This document shows positions 23,001 through 30,060 of a stretch of DNA of 64,000 nt, one piece after another; positions within the stretch are counted from its first letter, which is position 1, and each line of letters opens with the position of its first letter. The stretch lies in the NCBI GenBank assembly GCA_018806985.1, contig JADANN010000122.1, forward strand, positions 602,501-666,500, written 5' to 3'. The position numbers and the translations under genes were made by a program. The DNA is from Angiostrongylus vasorum (lineage: Eukaryota > Nematoda > Chromadorea > Rhabditida > Metastrongylidae). Under the pieces are notes generated by a model, which saw only the letters and a program-made list of their open reading frames with translations, ran no database searches and had not been told where the DNA came from.

Positions 23001-25736
23001 GAGAGTGCAAATGTTCTCCTGGTCGACCACCAAACTGATGAGCAGACATGTTGGTGGATAAAATCAATCATCTGCATACGCAGATGGGAGGCTGGGACCC
23101 GCATTGCTCCATCCAAGCACGCAGTGCGGCAGTTTACGGTTCTCTGCAGTGTGCAAGATCTTGAGTACTATCTGTTCTAGGGACAACCAAGCGTGTTAAA
23201 TGCACGAGTTCGGAAAATTTGATGCCTGAATGCTTAAAAGAATAAAAACATTGGATTCATAAGTCGCTTCCAGCAATTATTTATGAAGACGAAATATGGA
23301 TTCAACCACTTGTGCAACGCTTGGTGGCGTCGAATGCATAAAGCATCCTAAGGGTAAGACGAACGCCAAATATTTTGCCCTTTTCATTCTTTGAACGAGG
23401 TACTCTATTTTTTTGCATGGTGTTGTAGATACTCCCTTACTGAGGTAGTGGAATCAGAAAAGTTGGTTCGTAAACGAAACCGAATTGTCGCCTCGAGTTT
23501 ATTCCTAATATTCTTATTTATTCACACTGGATGGAGCGGATATCACTGAACACTCCGGCAACGCTTTCCTGCGCAAAGATTTTGCATACTCAATAGCTTG
23601 GGACGATAAGCGAGCTGAATGAAACAACCAACGAAGGAGCCTATAAAATTTCGCAGCTTCTCAAGTTATGACCAAAACGTGATAGACAAGAGCAATGTGG
23701 AAGGTATAGTGGACATAATCGACCTTGTACAAAGTGCTGTCTAGACAGACAACGTTGAAAGTCAAGGTCAAACATGTGTGCCAACACAGATGACGTTTAG
23801 ACTTCCGCTGGCGAACAATCCTCTATGAGGAAAGTCAATCTGTAATGAAAAGCATGACGACTCATAGCGATCGATGAAGTTGTATAAATAAGAATGCTTG
23901 AACTCTGCAGGATGTTAAGTAAATAAGCAAACGTACAAAGATACTATAGACCGCCTACTTCATAGAGACACTCAGAAGAGTATTTTACAACCTTATCTTA
24001 TTCCCTTGCTTATTAGTTTATCACTGAGACCCTTTCATCACAAATTGTACACATCTCACTAATTCCTTCACCAAGTTGGTTCCCTTGAATCCGTTATCCA
24101 CGAAATCCTTTGGACATACATGTGTTTCCCTGATCTTTAAGTTTTTTTTTGGTCTTCTTCATGCATGTCACTTAATGCTGCTCAAACTAATTCTCTTTGG
24201 AATCCTGAGATATTCTTGCTCCAGTTTTTGGAGGTCTTCAACGCAGGTAGTGGCCTGCATTTGTGGATTGGTAGGAGTTTCTTCCGCACATACGTGATAC
24301 CACTTCGCCAGCACCAGAGGAATGTGGTGCTTGGTAACTACTTAGCAAGTGAGAAATAGTGGAATGAATAACGTTCATATAACCCTACTTAAAGTGCTCA
24401 AATCAAACTATATGGTTATATCTATTTATATGTTCATGCAAACTGATCTTCTGAAGCTGGTAAGACGTTGGTATAGGTCTTCATTGTCGTTGTTGTTGTT
24501 GTTGTTTCTGTTGGTGTTGTTTGTGGGTTTGTTTGTGAGTGGGACTCGTAACACCACGGCTCTGAGGTAGGCAAAATCGCCGAAACGTCAGCCATCGACC
24601 AACAGCACCAACATCGACGACAACAACAACGACAACGACAACGAAGACCTATATCCAACCTCGCATCAGTTTAAGAAGATCAGTTTATAAGTTCATATAA
24701 ATAAATATATCAACTATCTATGGCGAGGTTTATAGAAAGTCGGTCTTTTTGCGTTATATGGTTATACTATCTATTTTTCCAAGAAAATGGCTAATCTGTT
24801 GAACACATACTCATTCAGCTGGGTGGTAATAGCTCCTGCACAGTTCTTGTCGAACCAAGCCGCGTTTTGCCTTAGCACTGCCATAACGAACTCTTTTCTA
24901 ATCCGTTTAGCGATATTACGACTAGCCAAACGAAGAAAGTAATGCTGAAATTTCTATTTTGAACAACAACATTACCTTGAGGAAGAAATCTTTTCTCTGA
25001 AGAGGAAGAGCACACCTGTAGATAGCTAAGGATAAAAAGGAGAATACCGAAACCTAAGTAGGCAGCACAGAGATGAATAGCATGAATCCATAACAAGTCG
25101 TTACCAACATGCTGAAAAGTCACCCTAGAATAGAATGAATCTTCAATGGATTTTTTTCCTTGCAGGTGAAAATCACTTTCCTAAGGCTGTGAAAAACGAA
25201 TTATATTAGAAAGGGCAAGCTAAAATTAGATAATAGTGGGTCAATTTCTAGCAGAGCATGCTCTGCTTTAGATGTATATATGCTTTGGAGTTTCATGAAT
25301 GGAAGACAAGGGTCAAAAACTATTCAAAAAATATAATGAGTCCCTGAATCTTTTTGTGGTTCAACGAGTTCGCTCAAATTAGGCATTTCTTGGAGCAAGA
25401 CGGATTTCATTGTTCAGGATGAGTAGATAGTGGACTTACATTAGCGTCTGTCAGGTAAATGTTTGCGTATAGGCCTCCTAAAACGCAGTTCACGGGTAGA
25501 ACTGATCCTACGATTAGAGCCAGAACACATCCAGTTGCCATACAGTAGCGATCTCTTTTCGAAGCAAATCGGAACTAAATAGCTTATATTCTTTACTTCC
25601 TGATTTAAGCTGACTATTGAGCTGTTAGCTCTTATTTGTTATACAACATTACTCGAGTTCTTTAATGGCCCATCATTTGCAATTACTAAGAGCCGTTCCG
25701 GTAGCCGCACATTTTCCACTTTAAGGGATTTGCTAG
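1258..25736 (-). CDS. P-glycoprotein (ABCB-type ABC transporter), about 25 exons
   Basis: Full-size ABC exporter of the multidrug-resistance P-glycoprotein class, a plasma-membrane ATP-driven pump for lipophilic compounds, expanded in nematodes. The exons read in the family order TMD1-NBD1-linker-TMD2-NBD2. Most junctions are GT/AG with agreeing phase. Coordinates (high to low): 25687-25736?, 25440-25574, 25016-25111, 24811-24944, 18275-18446, 17860-17986, 15889-16021, 15678-15757, 15512-15603, about 15156-15385, 12354-12597, 10533-10688, 10227-10344, 10002-10125, 8570-8706 (or 8736), 8330-8488, 8065-8148, 7744-7905, 6873-7073, 6696-6809, 6472-6621, 5640-5784, 1899-2066, 1451-1801, 1258-1346. 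The first exon and the residues after the NBD2 H-loop are missing or outside the window. Two places do not join in frame (NBD1 Walker A, and 6696 to 6621), so it is either a recent pseudogene or affected by assembly indels. Which nematode Pgp paralogue it is cannot be told. Confidence 0.9.
2290..2600 (+). mobile_element. RTE-beta LINE 3' fragment
   Basis: Resembles the 3' end of the RTE copy at 32086-34920. Both have the order GACAACCGTTGGAC, an ATTAACGACTGGATT-type block, GAGATGTCAAACGCA, and a run of basic codons before GGTGATATAGG / GGTGATAGGC. It lies in the 3.6 kb intron between the last TMD2 exon and NBD2 of the P-glycoprotein. Full of stops. Confidence 0.6.
2600..2700 (+). repeat. SINE family B tRNA-like head
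   Basis: TTGCGCAGTGATCAGTGG (A box position) and CTTGGATCCCGCGCTCGG (B box position), then CTCACCAAGCTCTCC as in other family B copies. The rest of the element is missing. Confidence 0.5.
3190..3595 (+). mobile_element. Non-autonomous RTE-alpha derivative
   Basis: Matches 16245-16640 and, inverted, 30060-30435. It begins CTCCCAACGGTTTACCGCC and ends CCCGCACAACCAGTGAGGAC plus CCATTCAAGTATCCA. The first 300 bases correspond to the 5' region of the RTE copy at 18505, and the last 45 to the RTE 3' end (compare 40966-41015). The whole coding region is absent, so it is an internal-deletion derivative. Confidence 0.65.
3596..5560. other. P-glycoprotein intron, no identified gene
   Basis: Long intron between exons 5640-5784 and 1899-2066. 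Open frames exist on both strands but none matches the transporter or another family I know. The block 4630-5270 looks like an old repeat (long runs of open frame on both strands) but I could not assign it. Confidence 0.4.
5640..8736 (-). CDS. P-glycoprotein linker and TMD2 exons
   Basis: The exon 8570-8706 (alternative start 8736) is a serine/arginine-rich linker ([16 protein letters not shown]), the usual regulatory linker position. TMD2 follows: 8330-8488 (elbow helix and TM7, [20 protein letters not shown]), 8065-8148 (TM8), 7744-7905 ([20 protein letters not shown], then KAPDVQA), 6873-7073 (LDYRFML and TM9-10), 6696-6809 ([20 protein letters not shown]), 6472-6621 (TM11) and 5640-5784 (TM12 to [10 protein letters not shown]). 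The 7905-to-8065 and 7073-to-7744 junctions are in phase. The 6621 acceptor requires a donor phase that 6696 does not give. A SINE sits between 5990 and 6392 and another between 7245 and 7520. Confidence 0.85.
5990..6392 (-). repeat. SINE family A, complete copy
   Basis: Read on the minus strand: GGGCGGATAGCACAGTGG (A box), GCTAATTCGATTCCGC (B box), a core domain CTCCGGGATCGGGAAATTGG plus ACCGGACTTATCTGGGA, then a family-specific body and the end block GTGCTGGGATCCGCACAGTA, closing with an (AAAAT)n tail. The tRNA-type promoter plus A-rich tail defines a tRNA-derived SINE of about 400 bases. This copy sits in the intron between exons 6472-6621 and 5640-5784. Confidence 0.85.
7245..7520 (+). 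repeat. SINE family B copy
   Basis: Starts GTGTGGCGCAGTGATCG (A box), then GGGATCGGTCTCTGCGCC (B box), core GGTCGGCAAATTCGTACCAG plus ACTTCTCTGGGAGGAT, and body GATATGCATTCGATCACCTC to GGATTGATCAACGCCAACAG. Copies of the same order occur at 35815, 42610 and 45565 (plus) and 40190 (minus). Confidence 0.8.
8805..9290 (-). mobile_element. Penelope-like element terminal region, inverted pair
   Basis: The minus strand from 8847 carries the PLE terminal motif (CTGAAGAAGGCGAAA). Sequence to 9170 resembles the 3' part of other PLE copies, including GGAATTTATCCAGAATGCTT (compare 20260 and 61390). From 9170 the sequence turns back (CCACTGAGCATATCACTGGA is the complement of plus-strand material near 8965 and 63950). 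No complete coding domain remains. Confidence 0.6.
8811..8847 (-). ncRNA. Hammerhead-like ribozyme motif in PLE end
   Basis: Minus strand: GGCC, core CTGAAGA, stem II region AGGCGAAATCCGTC, GAAA, CGTC, GGCT. Stem I pairs GGCC with GGCU, differing from the usual GGCU with AGCC, so pairing at the core-proximal position is kept by a U-A to C-G change. Confidence 0.5.
9345..9700. repeat. Two SINE family E copies, head to head
   Basis: 9345-9500 is a minus-oriented and 9540-9700 a plus-oriented fragment of the third tRNA-like family (tail side GTGTGAAATACAAATACAGT with TTTGCAAAACTTGG; head side CCTCAGTGGGTGCAGTG with CAGTTCGATCTGGCC). The arrangement gives an imperfect palindrome around 9520. Confidence 0.55.
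10002..15385 (-). CDS. P-glycoprotein NBD1 exons
   Basis: First nucleotide-binding domain. The exon around 15156-15385 has the A-loop region [14 protein letters not shown] and Walker A GKSGCGK. Here the DNA has six A where five would give GKS, so the frame runs into KH and a stop. The exon 12354-12597 carries the Q-loop IVQQEP. The exon 10533-10688 carries the signature [14 protein letters not shown] and Walker [14 protein letters not shown]. The exon 10227-10344 has the switch histidine (IAHRLST), and 10002-10125 the domain end [14 protein letters not shown]. The start of the first NBD1 exon is unsure: phase 0 would need the weak acceptor AATAAG near 15385, and a 12-base micro-exon at 15404-15415 is possible. 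Confidence 0.85.
10945..11210 (-). repeat. SINE family B copy
   Basis: Minus strand: GATGTAGCGCAACGGTTCG (A box), TTCGTTCGATTCCGCGCC (B box), then the shared core GGGTCTGCAAATTAGTACCA plus GATTTCTCCGAGTGGAT, decaying towards 10945. Lies in the intron between NBD1 exons 12354-12597 and 10533-10688. Confidence 0.7.
11245..11560 (-). repeat. SINE family E copy
   Basis: Contains CTGCCTATTATTTTTTTTCATG, GAACCCGCGATTGCCCTTTC (complement of the B box) and ATGTTATCCACTGCACCAAC (complement of the A box), in the order seen at 58765-59050. Confidence 0.65.
11943..12063. repeat. Foldback hairpin related to PLE ends
   Basis: Inverted repeat with arms 11943-12000 and 12006-12063 and almost no loop. The inner arms TGCGAGGTTGGTATAGATGT and ACATCTATACAACCTCGCGT are near-complementary, the outer arms CATATGTTCTTATGAAC and GTTCGTAAGAACATGTG likewise. 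The inner arm resembles the PLE end at 19905 (ACGAAGTTGGTATAGG), and the right flank shares GGTTTATAGAAAGT with 24730. Confidence 0.7.
12661..13020 (+). repeat. SINE family A copy
   Basis: Head GGTGGGTAGCGCAGCGGTAG, partly lost core, body CAAGCAGCAGCCGAAGCCAC and GATACGAGAAAACGAATCG, end AAGTGCTGGGATCCACATAG and an A-rich tail. Intron of the P-glycoprotein. Confidence 0.7.
13021..14390. other. P-glycoprotein intron, nothing identified
   Basis: Intronic sequence between the two NBD1 exons at 15156 and 12597. No exon, RNA gene or recognisable repeat seen on either strand. Confidence 0.4.
14395..14705 (-). repeat. SINE family A copy, diverged
   Basis: Minus strand: GATAGCGCAGTGGTTAGTGA (A box) to GCGCACTAGATATGATGGCG and a run of A. 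Middle blocks match the copy at 29146-29405 better than that at 5990, suggesting a subfamily. Confidence 0.65.
14910..15105 (-). repeat. SINE family E copy
   Basis: TACTGCCTGTTACTCTTATC and GGCACGGTACTGTATGAAAT at the tail side, CCCTTTCCAGGTGCTCATGT and CTACTGCACTATCGAGACC at the head side, as in the copy at 58765. Confidence 0.65.
15512..25736 (-). CDS. P-glycoprotein TMD1 exons
   Basis: First transmembrane domain. The exon 25440-25574 carries TM1 ([20 protein letters not shown]) and 25016-25111 TM2 ([20 protein letters not shown]). The exon 24811-24944 carries the first intracellular loop ([20 protein letters not shown]), joined in phase 2 to 18275-18446 ([14 protein letters not shown]3-TM4). 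The exon 17860-17986 has the [17 protein letters not shown] helix, 15889-16021 TM5, and 15678-15757 plus 15512-15603 TM6 and the [11 protein letters not shown] run into NBD1. Donor choices at 17860 (GTAAAA) and 15889 (GTACGT) were made because only they keep the phase. The 6.4 kb intron 18447-24810 holds an RTE LINE split by a PLE. Confidence 0.88.
16245..16640 (+). mobile_element. Non-autonomous RTE-alpha derivative
   Basis: Same structure as 3190-3595: starts CTCCTAACGGTTTACCGGC, ends GCTGGGACCCGTACAACCAG and CCACTCAAGTATT. It corresponds to the RTE 5' region joined to the RTE 3' end. Confidence 0.65.
16880..17085 (+). repeat. SINE family B, head missing
   Basis: Starts in the core (TTCCTCCGTGGTTGGAAAAA, CTGGTACCAGAGC) and runs through CATCGGTGGCTTCGGCAAGT to CAAGTGCATGGAAG. 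No tRNA-like head. Confidence 0.55.
17160..17720. mobile_element. PLE terminal relics
   Basis: Two PLE terminal motifs in opposite orientation, 17171-17206 (minus) and 17637-17672 (plus), with GAGGTTGGTATAAGATCTT at 17482 and TTTCAACCTCGTGC at 17689 forming the outer inverted ends. No coding domain between them. Confidence 0.5.
17637..17672 (+). ncRNA. Hammerhead-like motif with canonical CUGAUGA core
   Basis: CTGATGA, AGACAAAGCCAAC, GAAA, CGTT, AGCC. The core residues are canonical and H17 is U. The stem I upstream strand (TTCT) is degraded relative to GGCT. The opposite copy at 17171-17206 has CTGAGGA and GAAACGTA. Confidence 0.45.
18505..19822 (+). mobile_element. RTE-alpha LINE, 5' region and endonuclease domain
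   Basis: 5' part of an RTE-type non-LTR element. 18505-18835 matches the non-autonomous copies. From about 18990 it encodes an apurinic-type endonuclease: [10 protein letters not shown] followed downstream by [17 protein letters not shown] (the GDFN metal and DNA-binding motif), broken by stops and frameshifts. At 19822 the PLE sequence starts, and the LINE resumes at 21326. Confidence 0.75.
19967..20002 (-). ncRNA. Hammerhead-like motif, left PLE end
   Basis: Minus strand: GGCT, CTGAGGA, A plus GGCGAATTCGCC (perfect stem II palindrome), GAAG, CGTC, AGCC. Stem I is GGCU with AGCC. The last core A is replaced by G. Confidence 0.55.
20380..20727 (-). CDS. PLE GIY-YIG endonuclease domain fragment
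   Basis: The C-terminal nuclease of Penelope-like retroelements makes the nick for target-primed reverse transcription. The minus-strand frame shows [20 protein letters not shown], then [14 protein letters not shown]. These are the GIY-like and YIG motifs, the conserved Arg region (CVGI where most have C-R-I) and the conserved Glu of [13 protein letters not shown] upstream is the zinc-finger-like Cys pair typical of PLEs. An overlapping frame (20900-20640) supplies the preceding [16 protein letters not shown] segment, so a frameshift separates the two. RT motifs are missing. Confidence 0.8.
   Translation of the reverse strand: MGQHGKGSGFRASSYSFFFLKKSGLENYVTIIDIPPNTLRRHLVRNRLYDRLYSSEKCMTCPNGRDGDYMSSGIIYLISCNACGKEYIGETGRPLCVGIKEHLDGKVKIRQKIFL
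21181..21216 (+). ncRNA. Hammerhead-like motif, right PLE end
   Basis: Inverted partner of 19967-20002: GGCT, CTGAGGA, AGACGAATTCGCC, GAAG, CGTC, AGCC. Stem II has one mismatch compared with the left copy. Confidence 0.5.
21326..23190 (+). mobile_element. RTE-alpha LINE, reverse transcriptase and 3' region
   Basis: Continues the LINE broken at 19822. Frames in order: [20 protein letters not shown] (pre-RT), [12 protein letters not shown], decayed fingers and palm, [20 protein letters not shown] (after the catalytic FADD block), and ARWAGHIM near 22926 followed by the GRPP/W-rich C-terminus. Many stops and frameshifts, so inactive. It lies within the P-glycoprotein intron 18447-24810. Confidence 0.75.
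23191..24410. other. P-glycoprotein intron, no gene seen
   Basis: Remainder of the large intron. A short family B SINE-like trace (TCGAATGCATAAAGCATCC) occurs near 23330. Nothing else recognised. Confidence 0.4.
24415..24745. repeat. PLE-end foldback hairpin
   Basis: Outer arms TATTTATATGTTCATGCAAA and GTTTATAAGTTCATATAAAT. Next come CTGATCTTCTGAAGCTGGTA and its near-complement at 24660-24680, then (GTT)n opposite (AAC)n. The interior is only about 100 bases. It has the terminal sequences of the PLE at 19823-21325 with the coding part removed, and ends GGTTTATAGAAAGTCGGTCT. Confidence 0.7.
24558..24593 (+). ncRNA. Hammerhead-like motif in foldback
   Basis: GGCT, CTGAGGT, AGGCAAAATCGCC, GAAA, CGTC, AGCC. 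Stem I GGCU/AGCC intact, stem II close to intact, last A of CUGANGA changed to U. Confidence 0.5.
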
Positions 25737-26031
25737 CTGAAAAATTTTCCTTCTCTGGGGTCTCGAAAATCGTGCTCTGGGTTTAACATGTCATTACTAC
25801 TTGCTATAGTTTTAGAATATGCCGAAAGTTTTAAAAACTTGGGAAACATTTCATATAGTAAATACTAAGACAAGCAAATACTCAAGAACAGCGCTACGCA
25901 CGACGAGGCGGTAAACTATTGGGAGTGGGATGAATGTTTATGACTGTGTAACAGCATTACTCAAACAACGAGCGTGTAAATGGTCATGGACTTGTCTTTC
26001 GTCCTTAATTTTAATTTCTGTCGTTATTTTA

Positions 26032-26190
26032 GGCAAAGAGTGTCTTCTTCCATTAACGCCACCGGAATTAAAAGAAAGAATGAAAAATTATCGAATGGAA
26101 CTTACGAGTTCAAGGAGGGAAACGGGTGTTCTGCCTCTTTTCTCAGCGGCTAGATCTCCTCTGAAAAGAAACGCTAGATCATTGAAATAA
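26032..26190 (+). other. Candidate terminal exon, unknown protein
   Basis: After a good acceptor (GTCGTTATTTTAG) a frame stays open for 52 codons to TAA: it includes PLTPPELKERMKNYRMELTS and ends PLKRNARSLK. It is basic and hydrophilic with no family match. It lies just upstream of, and opposite to, the P-glycoprotein start, so no plus-strand gene can be traced before it. It may be chance. Confidence 0.25.
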
Positions 26191-27410
26191 TAGGAAACAG
26201 TGACTGGTCTCAATTTTTAAGGAAAATCGTAAAACATTTGCCAAATTTGTAACGACTCACGGATCCCATGTTTCACATGTCAGCTAGTTAAAAGGCTACC
26301 TTCTTCGTATCTACTTAGAACACCAAGTTTCTTTCCAAGCAAACCGAAAGCTACTATTCGTTGAAAGACAATGGTGAGCTCAAATGACTTCCAGTTTCCC
26401 ACAGAGACGTGATGCCATAGGTCTTCTCTATCCAGTAACCATGTTCACATGTGTACGTGGGTGCGCAGAGTGTACGAATATATGAACTACACCGTGAAGC
26501 TCGAATTTCTGAGAAGCAATCGACCACTTAATTGAGAAACCAATGAGTCCCTCCAAGAAATAAGCCCCAGTTTAACTCTGAGAAAACACTGCAAGCTACC
26601 CACGACTAAGCTCAGTTCCAATGAAAGAACTTTTAATGCTAGGCTTGCGTACACTCTCACCAAATAGTATGAATATAATACCTCATACGATTAACACAAT
26701 ACTACTGAAGCTCGTTGAACTAGCACAGCAGAGTGTTCACTGTAAACGCTCAAAGTCTAAAGGGATTACAAAGATGAATCCATTATGGGTGGTACACTTG
26801 ACAGTGAGTTCTTTAGATGCTCATCCGTTAGAGCGACTGCCAGCCACTCTTCACCAATGAGTGTTAACGTAGTAGACTTCCGTCAATAAGCCTTTATTTG
26901 TCTTCTTAACATAGAAGCAGTCCCTGGCTGTAATGGCTTTTTTAAAATCTCTACTGAGCTTTAACAAGCTGGGCTTCGGGCGACATTCGAGTGGAGTCCA
27001 TCAGTCCATCAATTTCTTCGTTTGTCTATGCAGTCTACTGTCTCATCCAAAGGAAAAGTCGAGGGACTTTCAAAGATTGCGAACTAAAATGCTCTAGTTA
27101 ATCGTTCAAAAAAATCAACCAGATAAAAGAATTTGATTTGACGATCGCTTTAGTAATCTTTGCACCAGTAGGGATTCCACGGCGCTCACTGGGCACTACA
27201 TAAGGGCCAACATCGTTTGAAAAGTCATTTCTCCTGACTCCATGCAATGCTTTCTAATACTTGTATTAGAATTGATTCGTTCCATCTCTATGAATAAGTT
27301 ACTATTATCCAATAGAGGTTTGATTGCTTATATTCGAGGTTGGTTCAGCTGCAACACAATCAAAAACTCACGTGGCGAAAACGAAAAGAGAGAAACCCTT
27401 TCGTGGACAC
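26191..27410. other. No gene or repeat identified
   Basis: AT-rich intergenic sequence upstream of the P-glycoprotein. No convincing first exon or promoter element recognised. Confidence 0.35.
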
Positions 27411-27414
27411 AGCT

Positions 27415-27610
27415 AATCCTCCGGGGTCGGCAAATCGGTACCACACTTGTCTGGGAGGATAGCAGCACTGGCTCGATACATCGGTAGGCCACCGCGAGTC
27501 ATTGTAGAGGTCAGATATGCATTCAATCACCTCCAACGATACTTATTGAAGTCGAATGCATGGCGCATCCCTCAGGGATAGATCAACGCCGAGAGCTTTT
27601 TTGAGCTTAA
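27415..27610 (+). repeat. SINE family B, head missing
   Basis: Begins in the core (CTCCGGGGTCGGCAAATCGG, TACCACACTTGTCTGGGA) and runs to GGGATAGATCAACGCCGAG. Same body as 7245-7520. Confidence 0.7.
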
Positions 27611-28425
27611 ATGACAAGCCAGATTCAACCAATCGCTTTTTTAGAAGGCAGATGTTTAAAAAAAATCGCCAGCAAATAAAGACAGGAGTAGCATTTTTCA
27701 TGCATTTTCAAACAATTGTGGAGAAGTGTAAGAATGAAGGTTCAAAAGAATGGAGTACGAAGGATGAGATTAAAGGAATTAACAGTTCATCAACAAGCAG
27801 AAAATAATATTGACATCTGAAGTTTGTGAAAATGGAGCAATTATTGATTATTATATATACATATGTATATACGTAAATACATGTTTATGTTTTTCATAGG
27901 GAATTTTTAATACCTTAGGAATACATTAACCTGCATAGAAGAATATCCTTGAGCTTCTTGATAAGCGTGTTGTGGTTGTCATCATTGCGATTTCCATTTG
28001 TCATCACTGAAAAGGCACCGCAGGTGGATCATCAACAGAAAGCATAGATAGACTGCTGATTTTTTTGGCGAGGAATGGGTGCTGTGATCAATGTTTTGTT
28101 GATGTGGTCGGGTCAATGCGCCCCATCCCGTTTTTCGCACCATTTGAATTTCAAAACTTGCAGTAATCATCTGTCACGCTCTATTGTACTGATTTCCATA
28201 CATTATCAACTATTCTTTGCAAAGTTACCTGAAGGCGAATGAAACAGATGGTCAGAATTCGAGGACAATATCTACTTCGAACTCAGAAATTGACCTTTTG
28301 CGCAAGAACTCCTCTGCTGAAAGAGTTTTCTATAAGAACATCTCAGATGTGTTTCTACAACAAGTTGCACATCAGATTTGGAAACGAATAAAACGATAGC
28401 AAGAAGAGTGGTGCTGAGATACTTG
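27611..28425. other. No gene identified
   Basis: Several modest open frames, none with recognisable motifs or consistent splice sites. Confidence 0.35.
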
Positions 28426-28429
28426 TAAA

Positions 28430-28700
28430 ACCATTAACCAAAGCTGTGCTTCGAGCCAGCAATTACCCTTCTCAGGGGCTATTTTCACATGTCATCCACT
28501 GCACCAATGAGACCGTTGCGCTGCCTTTCTCTTGGTCAGTTTCTTTCTACCCTAACGGTGCTATCAGCAGTCACTCATCAAGAGAAATGATCTGGGAAGC
28601 ATGATTCGGCAGTGAGCCCAGTTAAGCTGAAGCTGCATTCAAAATCAGAATGTTCAACTTTTTATTTATGCCAGCTGCTTTTCATGGCTGCCATGAAAAT
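28430..28700 (-). repeat. SINE family E copy
   Basis: CAGCAATTACCCTTCTCAGG and TGTCATCCACTGCACCAATG (complements of B and A boxes), then GCTGCCTTTCTCTTGGTCAG and a trailing CTTTTTATTTATGCCAGCTG. Confidence 0.65.
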
Positions 28701-28739
28701 ATAGTAGGCAGTGAGCCAACTTTCTTCACGTGACACGTC

Positions 28740-29145
28740 ATCACATCTTTTGTTTTACTTTTTTTTAAATTTTATACTAGTCGTTTTCACGTCTACTGTG
28801 ACGGTCCCAACTCTTCTCAGATTTGATTCTTTTCCTCGAATCCATCATCCACGAAGATCTTCCAGCGTTTACGTGTGGCTTCGGCTGCTGCTTGAGGATT
28901 TATTCATCTCATCGTGAATGCCGTAGAGTGCTGGTTGAGTCGATTCTTCCTGGAGTCCTGAGATAGACCGGCTGGAGCATTCCCAATTGGATTGTAGAGA
29001 ACGATTTTTTCCCGGACAAGTCCGATATCAATTTCACCACCACGAGGGGTTGAGGGGGCTTGGTGAACCTGGGCCTGGAGCAAACCAGCACCGCGCTAGT
29101 GATGAACGGCATCACTACCACTGTGCTACTGCCCCCTGTCATCAC
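28740..29145 (-). repeat. SINE family A, near-complete copy
   Basis: Minus strand runs from GTAGCACAGTGGTAGTGATG through the core (CTCGTGGTGGTGAAATTGAT, CGGACTTGTCCGGGA) and the body to GTAGACGTGAAAACGAC and an A/T tail. Confidence 0.8.
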
Positions 29146-29405
29146 ATCTATTGTGTGGATCTCAGCACTTTTTACGTTGCATTCGTTTTCTTCGCAGTGT
29201 GTTGTTTTAATTGCTTGAGGATTTCGTCTTCTTCATGAAATGTAGTGGAATACTGATCGAGTCAGTTCTCCCTACATTCTTGGAGACAGTTGGGATAAGG
29301 CGTTCCCACACAGAGCGAGGGAAGCATTGGGTGGGGCGAGGATCGAATTAGCGCCTCCTGCTTTCTGATCGACGGCATCACTAACAATTGCTCTATCCCT
29401 GCCCA
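29146..29405 (-). repeat. SINE family A-like copy in tandem
   Basis: Directly upstream of the previous copy, same orientation, with its own head GGGATAGAGCAATTGTTAGT and 3' end AAGTGCTGAGATCCACACAA. Shorter and lacking most of the core domain. Confidence 0.65.
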
Positions 29406-29439
29406 CAAGTTAAACGTTAGCCAGGTGAATAAACACCCT

Positions 29440-29900
29440 GTTTTGTTGATGGGTAGCAATGAAGTTGTTAACAGAAAACTTTGTTCAATACAGTGCTGGC
29501 TAACGTTTCGGTGATTTCGCTTTCTTCAGAGCCTGAAGGAGTGAAATTGACACTCAATACACTCAGTGAAATATCATCATAATCTCGCAGCCAAAACAAA
29601 ACATAAATGATTATTCGCATAGTGAACAGTCTGTTAAACATTAACCGATCCTTTGTTCTTAAGTACTTTTTGGAGTCCATCCAGAAAGCTTCAAGGCTTT
29701 TACGCGCTGAGGCTTTAGAAAACTTTTCGAAGATCATAACTTCTGCTTCAAACTCGCCTCCGGATTGTCTATGCATTCTCTGCACGCTTTGTGGAGTATT
29801 TTGCACAAATTTACGCTTGCCATCTAGATGCTCCCTTATACGGATGCAGAGTGGTCTACCGTTTCGCCAACGTAATCGTTCCCCACATGCCGTGCAACGC
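29440..29900 (-). mobile_element. PLE 3' fragment
   Basis: The minus strand encodes the end of the GIY-YIG domain (GRPLCIRIREHLDGK), then KSLEAFWMDSKKYLRTKDRL. The latter corresponds to the [17 protein letters not shown] block seen in other copies, and the terminal motif follows at 29498-29533. Confidence 0.7.
29498..29533 (-). ncRNA. Hammerhead-like motif in PLE end
   Basis: Minus strand: GGCT, CTGAAGA, AAGCGAAATCACC, GAAA, CGTT, AGCC. Core and stem I intact, H17 is U, stem II eroded. Confidence 0.5.
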
Positions 29901-30060
29901 AGTGGTCAGACGTAGCAAGCAGTGCACATTTGGGTATTGGTTTGATCCCAGACATCGGGCTCGCCAAGTTCATCTATCCGTTCGGGGTCCGCAATTCGGT
30001 ACCAAACTTCTCTTGAGGAAAAGCAGCACTTACTAGAACAGTTGGATGACCTGAGTTCAC
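29885..30060 (+). repeat. SINE family B, 5' part
   Basis: AACGCAGTGGTCAGACG (A box), TTGGTTTGATCCCAGAC (B box), core GGGGTCCGCAATTCGGTACC and AAACTTCTCTTGAGG. Cut at about 30060 where the next element begins. Confidence 0.6.

Noticed and set aside
27982..28170. Mariner-like fragment
   Set aside because: Faint resemblance in one short stretch only; no catalytic block or terminal repeat.
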